Assembly: GCA_038496445.1 (NCBI GenBank)
Contig: JALMLS010000072.1
Coordinates: forward strand, 62,001 to 126,000
Direction: 5' to 3'
DNA from: Trichosphaerium sp. ATCC 40318
Taxonomy: Eukaryota > Discosea > Flabellinia > Trichosidae
DNA: 64,000 nt
The notes under the pieces are model-generated. The model was given only the letters and a program-made list of their open reading frames with translations, ran no database searches and was not told the origin of the DNA. Both the position numbers and the translations under genes were made by a program. Positions 35,516 to 47,166 of this stretch are shown piece by piece; position 1 is the first letter of the stretch; the number at the start of each line of letters is the position of its first letter.

Positions 35516-37868
35516 TCACCTTCTGAGTTTCTCTAAAGCATGACCCTAAAAAAAAATTAACAACCAAGCAAACAACGCAACTCACAAAAAAACAAAAAAA
35601 AACCCGAAAAAAAAAATTAAAAGGTTTCTCCCTTTTTCCACCCTACAGAACCACCTCATGTGTTTATATCGCCCATAAAAACAGTATTTTCAGGGATGGT
35701 AAAAAAAAAATTGAAAAATGATTTGAAGCGTAATCTTGATCTCAAGCGAAAAAAAAAAAAAGCTTACCCGTTTGACGATCATGATTTCGCTGTATGGACC
35801 ACGTTTTTGTAATAAATCAATACGCTCTTTTGATTTTAGCGCCAAAACAGCTGAAAATAGAGAAGCAGCTACAGAACGTTTCTGCATACGTCCAGCACCA
35901 TGAATACTACAAAAAAAATAAACAACAAGTTCCATAAAACTCGCAAAAAATCAAAAAAAAAATCAAAAAAAAATCAAAAAAAAAAGCAAGAAATTACTTA
36001 CGTTTCTACCAAATCGTCGAACTTTAGTCTATCTACACCCTGGGATTGGAATTCCTTACGTAGGGTAATAGCTACACCAAGATCACGCGCAGTAAATGCA
36101 GCCTCTGGCGTAGAAGCAGAATCGGAGGTAGAAGTAGTGGTACGCGAACGTGTGTCAGCCTCATTCTGTTCTTCTCCCATAATGATTGGAGAACCTGGTG
36201 TACCTGGCGAACCTGGGGAACCTGGGAAACCTGGAGAGCCTGGGAAACCCGGAGAACCTGGGATTTGTTCCATCCCTTCACCACCATCAACACGATCATC
36301 TGAGTACTCTCCACCACGACCCTGTAAAAACAAAGATTAATAACAACATTTGTTTTGCAACGAACAATATCAACAAATTACATAGGTCAACGAAAGAACT
36401 CTCAATTGACGCACATGTGCAGCAAATCATAAAAAAAAATTCAAAAAAAAAGAGTTTGCGTTCAAAACATCCTTGGTAAGTACCATGAGATATGCAGGTG
36501 CTTTCAATGTCATGTTACGTCTAGTAACATTCATAAGAGTAGGGTTAAGACTTCTAAACGCTGGCATGCTTAGAAGAGCTTCTGGACCGTCTATTTCCAT
36601 TTGACGAATCTCCATATCTTCTGGAGTATCTGGGACATATCCTACTTGTCTTACAAGTCTATCTACATTACCCAGCCATCCGTGCATTGTTCTAGATTCA
36701 CAATAATAAGTCACAATCCAAAAAAAGAATAAAAGAAGATTTCAGACTTACGTTGTTGAAAGTTGAGTTTTTTTGTCCATTCTGACCATTGATTTTGTTT
36801 CACGTGGCTTCTTACGACGTTCTTGAGGTGGCAGCATGACACCTAAACACATTAGAAGGAGATCAACGCTGAAAGCGCCAAAAAAAAACCAAAAAACGCC
36901 AAAATTCAAAAAAAAGCTTGTGTTTTGTTTACGAACCCGGCGATCTACTCTCTGTAGTAGGGTCTCTTAATTCAAGATCATCATCTTGTACAATTGCAAG
37001 ACCATCATCGTCAGGATTGTCGAAGGCATTTTCCATCTCAAAGTCCTCTCTATGTTGGTTTTAGTCTCTGGAGCTACTAGCTAGTGTGAGAAAGCGTCAT
37101 ACCCGCCAATAACATCGATAACATCTTCTAGCTGTGCAAGACGTTGTGCAAAGTCATCTGACGTGGCTTCTTTTATTTGGGAAGCTGTATAAGATGGTTA
37201 ATAAAAAAGTAACGTTTAGAAAGCGTAACAAAGAAAAAAATGAAGTTTTTTTCAGTCTCAGAGTGTTTACCAGCTATTTCATCACGCTGTGGGAATAGGT
37301 TTAAGCTCTCAGCATCAATGAGACCATCTTCCATTGCCGGTACGTCACTGTAGAGTTAGTTTTTTTGAAATATTTGAGTTTTTTATCGTACGCAATATCC
37401 ATATCGGTTGGTAAGCTAATATCATACTCTGGGAAGTGCTCTGGAAGCGTAATAGCGTTTATATTTGCTTGGGTTTGATCTAAATCTATTTTGGCGATTT
37501 CTGTCCTCTAAACGCTTTGTTAGTTTCCATATTGTCGTAGATTAATACGTACAGTCTTTCGCCGTAATTTAACGAGTGCATCAGAGCAATCTGTGTACAA
37601 GTAGTGGACTTTCTTCTGATAGATACGTACAACACCAAGGAGCAAATGACCCTTAAGACGCAATGCGAGGCGTACTTTTGGGTTTAAAATATGCTCTACA
37701 ACGGAAAATAAGTATTTTAAATTGTAATTTAATACACTACGTACCAATGGTCTGTGATATATCTGTGTCGTTAACTTGCGCTTTTGTCAATTTCTTTGGC
37801 CAATGCGCTGCGAGCCATACTTTACCAAGAACACCTTGTCTGGCTAAAACTACTTGTAGAAAAAACAT
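35516..37868 (-). CDS. RAD21: Cohesin kleisin subunit RAD21/SCC1
   Basis: Ring-closing subunit of cohesin that bridges SMC1 and SMC3. Start at 37868. The N-terminal domain reads FFLQVVLARQGVLGKVWLAAH, WPKKLTKAQV and HLLLGVVRIYQKKVHYLYTD, a close match to the Rad21/Rec8 N-terminus that binds SMC3. The middle is acidic and disordered (NPDDDGLAIVQDDD). The C-terminal winged helix reads DDLVETIHGAGRMQKRSVAA and SKERIDLLQKRGPYSEIMIV, the SMC1-binding part. Stop at 35516 after a tiny last exon. Between them (36187-36263) lies a collagen-like Gly-Ser-Pro/Gly-Phe-Pro run. About nine introns. RAD21 rather than meiotic REC8 is likely but not certain. Confidence 0.9.
36187..36263 (-). repeat. 9-nt minisatellite coding a Gly-Xaa-Pro run in RAD21
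   Basis: About eight copies of a roughly 9-nt unit (ggagaacct and variants on the plus strand). On the coding strand this gives alternating GSP, GFP and GTP triplets, collagen-like. On the plus strand it gives GEP/GKP triplets in another open frame, an accident of the palindromic-like codon composition. Confidence 0.85.
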
Positions 37869-38342
37869 TGTATGTAGCTGTGGAGAACGCGCGCTTTTTT
37901 TTTTCGGTTGGCGGGAATATGTAGAGTATTAACTTAATACCCTTAGCTTAACGGTTCAAAGTCGTAACGGAAACGTCCTTTTTAAATAGATAAGGCCAAG
38001 TTTTATTCACCACAAGTTATAAGATAGTTTTACAGCACAAAGAGTCTTGGACATGCCATTTAAGACTTACTAAAAGTGATACAAGTAAAATCTAGCTAAA
38101 CGGCCTTTGACGCTGGATTATACGCCCATCAGGTAATTTCTGTGACTGTAGCAAAGTTCTCGTGTCAACTCAAAGGTTTGTCGTTGCGAAGCCAACAGCG
38201 TTAAGTATTCATATCCTTTGTTTCAACAGCGTACTGTTTGAGCTCATGAGGTGATTGTTAAGTGAAACAAGGCGTCGATATTGGGAATCTGACACAAGTT
38301 CCCACAATTCATAAATTCTAAAATAACACTACCACCGAACCA
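37869..38342. other. Bidirectional promoter region between RAD21 and DAHP synthase
   Basis: 474 bp between divergent starts. No coding signal. Nothing specific recognised as operator; the region must serve both genes. Confidence 0.5.
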
Positions 38343-40076
<1,734 letters not shown>

Positions 40077-40834
40077 AAAAACAAGTTTGTAATTGTTGTT
40101 ATTATTTTAAGAGCTCGCTTGTCACTAGTACAGTTAGGATATAGCGAGCGTAATCCACAACTGACCTAGAATAATAATAATACACTTCTCGTGAATCAAT
40201 CACTGAATTTGAGAAAGAACATCCGAGAAAACCTATAAGAACACTGAACAACGCAAGAATGAAATTAAAACAACATACTGCGAGTTTTATAACTCTTTAG
40301 CCGAAAAGTCGCGACAACGTGACGTAATAACCAACGTGAAAGTAATCTTTGAAAATACTGTAATGTAGTAGAGCCGAACAAATTAGCACGTAAAACACGA
40401 GCGCCAAACGGCGTGACGTTTTCAAATAATTTAACGAAAATCATGCACGAAAAAAAACGTGAAAAACAATATTTCACGTAAAATGCTTTCGTGACTCTGA
40501 GCTACTGTACAGCGCTTTCTTCGCTTATATGCCGTTTCCAGCCAAACCGAACGGTCTTAAAAAGCACACATCAAGTTAAAACAAAACCATAATTGTTTTA
40601 TTTCGCTACTTGCACTACACTCTTTTCAAAAGCAAAAAAAATGCGAACAAACAAAGTCTAGTTGTTTATACAAAGATTTTTTTATTTCTTTTGTTTCTTT
40701 GGGCTTAAAATGATCTAAGCGTCTAATAAAATACGTAAGACTTATATCTCTAGCGTAAAAACAAAAAATAACGCATGTACAACGAAAACATTTTCACCAA
40801 AAAAAAATAGAAAAAAACGCCTTTGTAACGCATA
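40077..40834. other. Convergent intergenic region, no gene seen
   Basis: About 760 bp between the 3' ends of the DAHP synthase and NAC-beta genes. Open frames here have no protein-like pattern. Likely two 3' UTRs plus spacer. Confidence 0.5.
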
Positions 40835-41726
40835 TCACGAATCCGTACCAGCTTTTGGTTCCTCTTCTTTGACTTCCTCGAGTGCTGGTGGTTCATCAGC
40901 AACTTCTTCGAGTGCAGGTGGCTCATCGCCTTCTACGGCCTCAAGTGGTGGTGGACCGGCGTCAGCAGCGGTTTCAAAGTCGACATCATCGAATTCGTCA
41001 GACTTGGCAGCTAGAACAACGAGTTAGAAGCGAAATTAGTGTTTTTTTCTCCAAAGTCGTTTTGCTTGTAATAAACGAAGCTTAAATGTTTATTTTTGGT
41101 TTCTCTACGCATAAGATAACGCGTACCTTTTGGATCGGCGCCCATTTGTCCAAATAGTGCAGAAATATCTAAACAACAAAAAATGAGTTGTTGGTTTCAC
41201 TACGTGCTTTCTATCGTACCAGATTTTTCGTGTTTACCCTTTACAATGTAGCAGTTGGCTTGAATATTGGCCATAACTAAACAGGGTATAAGTAATTTTC
41301 CTCGGTAGTGATATCCGCATTGTAGCGCAAAATATAACTCCAAAAAGTCCCACGAGCCAACAAAGAGCTCACGCAGCAGATTTTGAACAAACGGCACCAA
41401 ACGAGAATAAACTCGTAAAAACGAGCGCGATGAAGCGCGAAATAGCTCGTGGGTAATTTGGAGCATGAATACGCCGTTTTTCTGTACAAACAAAGAAGAT
41501 TACCTTTAGGGCTTTTAAAGAGCATAACTTTGTCTTTAGCGTCTCCCTTATCATTTATCATTATTACTTGATCAATTTCTGGGATCGTTTGTATGTTATG
41601 TTTTTTTGCCCAAGCCAACAACGCTTTCTCATTGTTGCCGCGTCTGTACTTTGTCTTCCTGCGTACGGAACCCTTACCACCTGTGCGCACGGACGCTGCT
41701 CTTCTTTCTAGCTTTGCTCTGTTCAT
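40835..41726 (-). CDS. BTF3: Nascent polypeptide-associated complex subunit beta (BTF3-like)
   Basis: Ribosome-associated chaperone subunit, cytosolic. Start at 41726 (MNRAKLERRAASVRTGGKGS) with the conserved RRKxKxR ribosome-binding motif (VRRKTKYRR). NAC domain: IPEIDQVIMINDKGD, VMLFKSPKG, then IQANCYIVKGKHEK and ISALFGQMGADPKG after introns. The C-terminus is acidic and repetitive (PPALEEV appears twice), ending KAGTDS at 40835. Four to five exons. The central helix usual in BTF3 is shortened. Call is firm. Confidence 0.9.
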
Positions 41727-41910
41727 TCTGCAAAATTTTATCTCACGGTAACTTAAGAAACGCAAAGGAAAAAAAAAAAAAAAACCAAGACTTAAGTGTT
41801 TGAGGTTTGAACGTTTGCTTTATGTGGGTTTTTGCGTCCGGATAGGTACATTAGGGTAGATACAATAATACAAGGGGGTTGTTATGTTACATTTCTTGGC
41901 CGCGTTTGGC

Positions 41911-42210
41911 TTATTTGCTTGCGGAGTTTTTTGTGCAAGAAACAAGCAGTTTTTCTTGCGATGAATTGAAAGTTGCTCGTTTGAGTAGGTTAGGTCCTCT
42001 GGATCCTCTGGTAGGTCTGTAAGATTTATTTGTTAATCTGTTTGCTTGTTCTCGCGTCTTCATTACGTAAGTGTCCAAGTTTTTCTTTTGTAGCTTTAAT
42101 AACTGATTTTCTCTCTGCATTTGTTCATATTGCTTCAACAATCGTGTAATCTCTTCGTCGTGTTCAATCTCAGCATTAGACTTGTTTCTGCAGCACATTA
42201 TTGTCGCCAT
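41911..42210 (-). CDS. Small coiled-coil protein
   Basis: 99 residues, start at 42210 (MATIMCCRNKSNAEIEHDEE). Residues ~18-58 form a heptad-rich coiled coil (EITRLLKQYEQMQRENQLLK). A basic segment (SYRPTRGSRGPNLLKRAT) follows. The CC pair at residues 6-7 could be palmitoylated. Single exon. Family unknown. The distribution of charged and hydrophobic residues is convincing for a real gene. Confidence 0.65.
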   Translation of the reverse strand: MATIMCCRNKSNAEIEHDEEITRLLKQYEQMQRENQLLKLQKKNLDTYVMKTREQANRLTNKSYRPTRGSRGPNLLKRATFNSSQEKLLVSCTKNSASK

Positions 42211-43491
42211 TCGGGAAAGAAGTTGTGTAGGTGGTGTGGTTTATAAAAAATGTCTGAAAATTCACCGTCTGAAAAGAACATGACGTTAGTGTGTCGTCAG
42301 AAAATGTCCGCCCAATGTGAAATACTCTTTGTACCAGTATACAACGGTTAATAAACTACAAATTGGCCCATTATGTTCATAAATGGAATTATGAGATCGC
42401 TAGGAAGCCCCTTATTATTTTAGGCGGGTACGTAAAAATATAACGGAAGTGCCGGAAACGCTTCTTTGATGCTGGTAAAACAATAGTAGGTGCATAGTAC
42501 GATCGCCAATAACAATTCCAGATAAAACATCATTTTTGGTCGTGGCTTGCGTCAGATTGCGCGGAGCCGGATATACTTTCCGTAATACGCGAATGAAGAG
42601 CATTCGCCTTTATTACAGGCGCCTACAGAGAAAGTTCGTGTAAAGAAAGTGAAGTTCGAGACAAAACACAATTTGTTGATGCCATTGTTAGCTATAGTTT
42701 AACATACATTTTTCGGGTAATACAACGTTTTGTGGAATGATGGGATTTTTTTGCGAAGTTTTTTGGAAGATTACGGCAGTGCGCTCGAGATTATAATAAC
42801 GACACCATAGTTTGTTGGGGATAAATTTATACAATTAATTGAACAAACAATATACAGTTAAAGGAGTTGTCGCGCATTGTCTCGCGTAGCACTTTTCTCG
42901 AATAGTTTCGGCGTAATATGGCGCCAAGAGGTGCTATTGCGGGATTTACGTGTGAGGTTCCTTTTGTAGATATCGGATGAAAGTCGCCTAGTACGATACC
43001 TTATATAACCATGTATATTTTAGAGCAATTAAAACAATTCTGATTTTTTTCAAGATCAATGGCGCAATATGTTTACGTGATACACTTGTTTCGTCATGAA
43101 AAGCAATAAACACGTCTTACAACTGCTTTCAGCTCGCGGAGGATTATTCCCACAAGTATACTAATCGCTTGAGCTGCAAATGATTCTTTTCTGTGCAGTA
43201 TAGCCTAAGATTGTATGACGCTAGGAAGATCGACTACAAGGCGTGTCGCCTACGTAAACAGATCACAATTGATCGGAGCTAAAGCATTTATCGTTACTCC
43301 CTTATGTAAGATATTATAAAGGCTTGTTTGTTGCGGCTCGTGCGGAGTGTAGTGCGTAGACACATTCATGATAGAAAACCCGAACCATACCCTCGATGCT
43401 CTTGTGCATAATATTTCACAATCAGTTCATCCTGTGTTCAATCGAGTGCGCTGAGCGACTATTCTACTTACAGTATCTTAGAAAACGCATT
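42211..43491. other. Intergenic region, no convincing gene
   Basis: About 1.3 kb up to the tandem repeat. The 62-codon minus frame at 42415-42603 has no recognisable feature. No RNA gene recognised. Confidence 0.5.
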
Positions 43492-43796
43492 ACCTATGTA
43501 CCATCCACACTTCGTTGCGTAATTGTTGACCAAACATATATTTGCTAGTGGTACACTTTGGGGTAGATTGATTCATAGCGACTGATGCCAGTGTGAGGCT
43601 CATAAGTAGCTTCTCTATGTCAATAAATGAAGCGTTACTCTGAGCGCACCTATGTACTATCCACACTTCGTTGCGTAATTGTTGACCAAACATATATTTG
43701 CTAGTGGTACACTTTGGGGTAGATTGATTCATAGCGACTGATGCCAGTGTGAGGCTCATAAGTAGCTTCTCTATGTCAATAAATGAAGCGTTGCTC
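43492..43796. repeat. 156-bp tandem direct duplication
   Basis: Unit 1 is 43492-43647 and unit 2 43648-43796, with about one mismatch (accatcc versus actatcc) and one near the end (gttactc versus gttgctc). The period, 156 bp, equals 52 codons, so one minus-strand frame stays open through both units (43490-43759) and repeats a 52-residue sequence containing MNQSTPKCTTSKYMFGQQLR. Outside the units there is no start or exon that I can attach. Confidence 0.9.
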
Positions 43797-44040
43797 CAAG
43801 GTTAAGTGTCTCTAAAAACTGTGTTAAGGCGTGCTTTGTATCAATAAATCAACAATTTACGGTAGGTCGCTACAAATGGTTTTCGGTTTTGGTTTGTAGA
43901 AGTGATGTTATTTCTTGTACTAGTGTGTGGCGCATATACTATTATGACTTTGGCTGTTTACTTAGTTAAAAGACCATACGAGGAGGTAATCACTTCAACG
44001 GTATCGTACATTAATTACTCTAACACCACGTAAGGGAAAA
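43797..44040. other. Intergenic region upstream of F-box/MORN-like gene
   Basis: No gene seen; likely contains the promoter of the gene starting at 44041. Confidence 0.45.
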
Positions 44041-44613
44041 ATGTCAAAATGTCATCTATTGCATCTACCTTTGGAGCTACATCTTGATATTATTGATTTA
44101 GACCCTACATTTGCCAAATGGCCACTATTATCAAAATATACAGCGACAACAACGAGGTTTGATAGTGACTTGAATAAACATGGAAAATGGATGAAACATA
44201 AGAATGTGCTTGGCTCAAAAAAATCAATGTTGTTAGGCCAAGAACGTTGGAGGCATGGTCAACTTCATGGAGAGTATAAGAGTTGGTATGGAGTACATCA
44301 CAAACATATACAAGATGTGTTGCACAAAGAACAAACTCAAATGAGCTGTCATTGTTATTACAGTAATGGTAAAAAGGAAGGTGAATACAAAGAGTGGCAT
44401 CAAAATGGTGAATTGCGGAGACATTGTTACTATGTTGATGGTAAATTAGAAGGAGAATCTAAGCAGTGGTATAACAGTGGACAAATATATGAGGACTCTA
44501 ATTTTGTATGTGATGAACTAGTAGGAAGTTACAAGCAGTGGAACAACCATGGTTTGTGTACTGTAGACGGTAGTTATGTGGATGGTAAACTAGTAAGATC
44601 CAGAAAAAGGTAA
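44041..44613 (+). CDS. F-box-like protein with MORN_2/YwqK-type repeats (paralogue A)
   Basis: 190 residues, single exon, start at 44041. N-terminus (HLPLELHLDIIDLDPTFAKW) is an F-box-like helix pair. From residue ~75 onward there are five repeats with the pattern Y..G.LxGexKxWYxxGxixxxxxYvdGk (e.g. HGEYKSWYG, EGEYKEWHQNGELRRHCYY, EGESKQWYNSGQIYEDSNF). This is the repeat of YwqK/MORN_2 proteins. The nearest relative in this window is the minus-strand gene at 51736-52416, with matching KHGKWM and TTRFDS segments. Likely an SCF-type adaptor; unproven. Confidence 0.75.
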   Translation: MSKCHLLHLPLELHLDIIDLDPTFAKWPLLSKYTATTTRFDSDLNKHGKWMKHKNVLGSKKSMLLGQERWRHGQLHGEYKSWYGVHHKHIQDVLHKEQTQMSCHCYYSNGKKEGEYKEWHQNGELRRHCYYVDGKLEGESKQWYNSGQIYEDSNFVCDELVGSYKQWNNHGLCTVDGSYVDGKLVRSRKR

Positions 44614-44939
44614 ATCGTAGAATAAACCTTCAACATTTTTTCTTGTTATTTTTTTAGTTCACTGGAGCACAATCAATTGCTTAAGAACCCTTAAAGCTAC
44701 AAGGTATCAATTGAAAGTAAACGTTTTACAACTCCATCCTTGTCCATCGAGAAGTTTCTGTCCGTAACATGTATCAGTTACACCAAATGCAGTTGCGCCC
44801 TAGGTAGAACTATAATGGTAGGGGTACATGTACTCGCACCCTTAGGCGCGAGAAAGCAGTATGGAAGTTAAGTTTGTGTTTATAAGTCGAATATAAGTAA
44901 AAGTTGAGCGAATCTCCTGATCCAACAACATCTACGGTA
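44614..44939. other. Intergenic region
   Basis: 326 bp between two plus-strand genes. A GC-rich inverted-repeat patch (ctcgcacccttaggcgcgag) lies near 44845; it could be a hairpin but resembles no known RNA. Confidence 0.4.
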
Positions 44940-46850
44940 TGGCATACTCTGCAAACGCACATGACTGGCCTGAAAACACTGTATTGGATTGGCTAACAGC
45001 AAACGGTTTACAGGGGCTACATGACACATTCAGAAATAACGAGGTAATGCGTTGTGTTATTCGTCTTGGCAGAAAATTGCTCAATCTAGCGCTAGATTGA
45101 TGGCTCTGCTCTAATGGACCTTACAAGAACCGACATTAAAGCAGAACTTGAGGTACAGCAATCTATATCTCTGAGAGATAGTTCACAGTATGAATAAACA
45201 AACAACAGATTCGATCGCTTGTGTTGAGAAAGAAGCTATGGGCCGCCATTCAACGTACCAAAACGCACCTGATTTTTGCGAATCACGTGGACAGTCTTCG
45301 GCTCCAGAAACATGAAGCAGCGGTAAGCCTTTTTGAGAGAGAAACAAGCCAAATACCCGGTATAACAAAGTATAGTTGTTTAAGGCTGAAGAAGCGAGAG
45401 GAGGCGAAATTGCTGTTGCTGATATGATTATGACAGATGTTGATAACTTGAAAAGTGTCAAGGAGAACTTTATTGTACGGATTACGGTACTTTAATCCGT
45501 ACAATAACTTTTATTTTAAAGGCGGCCTCCGAGTTACAACAAGAGTATGATGAAATGAGAGACCAAGAGGCTATAGATCTTGATTACGCCTTATCACTGT
45601 AAGTAAGATTAGCACTTTGTCTAACACGTGGTAGAGCCAGCGAAGAGCAAAGGCGGAAGTTTAGAGCTCTTTTGGCTAGAAGAAATCCTTCTCTTGAACT
45701 CTCATTTAACATAGAGATTGTGTCAGAGCATGGCTCAAAATTAAACGAGCTCCGTGATTCCAGAAATTGGCTTGAAAAAGAGCAATGTGCGATTTGCTCG
45801 CAAGTCAAGCCTTGGTCGATTCAAGTTTCTTGTGGACATTTGTGGTGCCAGGATTGCCTTGTGGTAGGTGTATATTGGAAATAAGTGAGTTATAACCATA
45901 TAGGATTTGTTCAATGCGTGCTTGAAGAATGTCGGGTTGATTCCACCAAGATGCTGCAAGCAATTGTTAGATCCAAATTTAGCTTGTGTACTTCTACCTT
46001 CTGTGACGCTTAAGAAAGTAAACGCCTTACGTACTTCTCAAGTTAATGGCATACTCTTAGTTTAAGAGACTCTTTGCCGAACATACCATCAAGAACAAGA
46101 TGTACTGTCCAAAGAAGACTTGTTCACACGTATTGGATGTAGATAGACTTGTTGTTGAAGGTATGCGAATTCATAGAGCATGTGACATTTCTATCTTTTA
46201 ATGTATTTGATAGAAAGCGGAGCTTCTCAGTGCACGAAATGCCATTCATCTATCTGTAGCAAATGTAAGACTTTCTGGCATTTTACAATGACGTGTGGCG
46301 AGTATCAGAGGCTTCCTGATTCGGTTAAATACGCCGATGATGAATCGTTGTTCAAGATTGCCAATAGCAACAATTGGAAAAGGTATTATTGCTTGATTTT
46401 GATTCTACCATTTGACAACTACAAAGGTGCCCGGAATGTCACATTTTCATTGAACTAAAACATGGGTGCAATCACATGACTTGTAAGAACTGCGGGTACG
46501 TTTGTACATAAAAACTTGTTTAGCAACCTTCTCTCAAGGTGTGAGTTCTGCTTTCAGTGCCTTGAGCTATGGAGAAACCATGGATCAGGGTGTAACTTGT
46601 GGAATAATGAGGATCAACTGTTAGAAGTAGTAAATCGTAGAGCTCAAAATCCTGCACAAAGGTATTACTACAAGTGGAAAAAAATCAAATCTTATCGTAA
46701 ACTTATACCTTTCTTAGAAATGCAATTAGGAGGAACATCGAGTACAATGAGTGTGTTGATCATAACTTTAATCGCATTAAATGGCTTCGTGGTGATTGTG
46801 AAGTCTGTGGCTTTTATATGAATATGTACTGGGCACCCACCATTGAATGA
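44940..46850 (+). CDS. SAM-domain RBR (RING-IBR-RING) E3 ubiquitin ligase
   Basis: Start at 44940 (MAYSANAHDWPENTVLDWLT). N-terminal SAM domain: VLDWLTANGLQGLHDTFRNN, then after an intron IDGSALMDLTRTDIKAELE, then IRSLVLRKKLWAAIQ. A helical linker follows. RING1: CAICSQVKPWSIQVSCGHLW, CQDCL, PPRCC. IBR: YCPKKTCSHVLD, CTKCHSSICSKCKTFWH, MTC. RING2: CPECHIFIELKHGCNHMTC, CEFCFQC, with the C in HMTCKNC the likely catalytic thioester cysteine. The last exon starts after an intron with donor GTATTA near 46662 and ends CEVCGFYMNMYWAPTIE at 46850. RBR ligases pass ubiquitin from E2 to a RING2 cysteine, then substrate. Ten or so introns, one as short as 36 nt. The domain calls are clear. Confidence 0.9.
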
Positions 46851-47166
46851 TGGAGATTAATCTATTTTTAGTTTCTCATACAGTTGTTCTACTTGCAGAA
46901 TGTTGGTTTGTATGCAATGTAGACACAATGCTTAGTGCGTATTGTCTCAAGTATGTGCGAATAGGCTAGCTTTGTATGTGATAATTCTCGTTGTCAGACT
47001 GACGCAAATAAACTGTCTACTATTCCGTAGTTTTGTTTTTATAAATTCATATGAAAGAAGCGTTTAAATTAACTTACATTACATTCCTAGCACGTTCTTA
47101 CCTGTATTCAAATTCTTTAAATCTGTACTAGAATGAGTATTGACTATTGTGAAGGGAACAAGTTTA
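46851..47166. other. Convergent intergenic region, no gene seen
   Basis: 316 bp between the 3' ends of the SAM-RBR gene (plus) and NAGLU (minus). Likely 3' UTRs only. Confidence 0.5.

Noticed and set aside
35900-36340. Plus-strand 146-codon frame with a collagen-like GEP/GKP run
   Set aside because: It overlaps the well-supported minus-strand RAD21 gene. The Gly-X-Pro pattern arises because the 9-nt repeat reads as Gly-X-Pro on both strands; flanks are Lys-rich translations of intron poly-A.
37950-37970. ggttcaaagtc resembling a tRNA B box
   Set aside because: No A box or cloverleaf could be found upstream.
42415-42603. Minus-strand 62-codon frame
   Set aside because: No domain, no exon partner, no repeat; indistinguishable from chance.
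44845-44866. GC-rich inverted repeat, possible RNA hairpin
   Set aside because: Too short, imperfect and without resemblance to tRNA, snRNA or snoRNA boxes.
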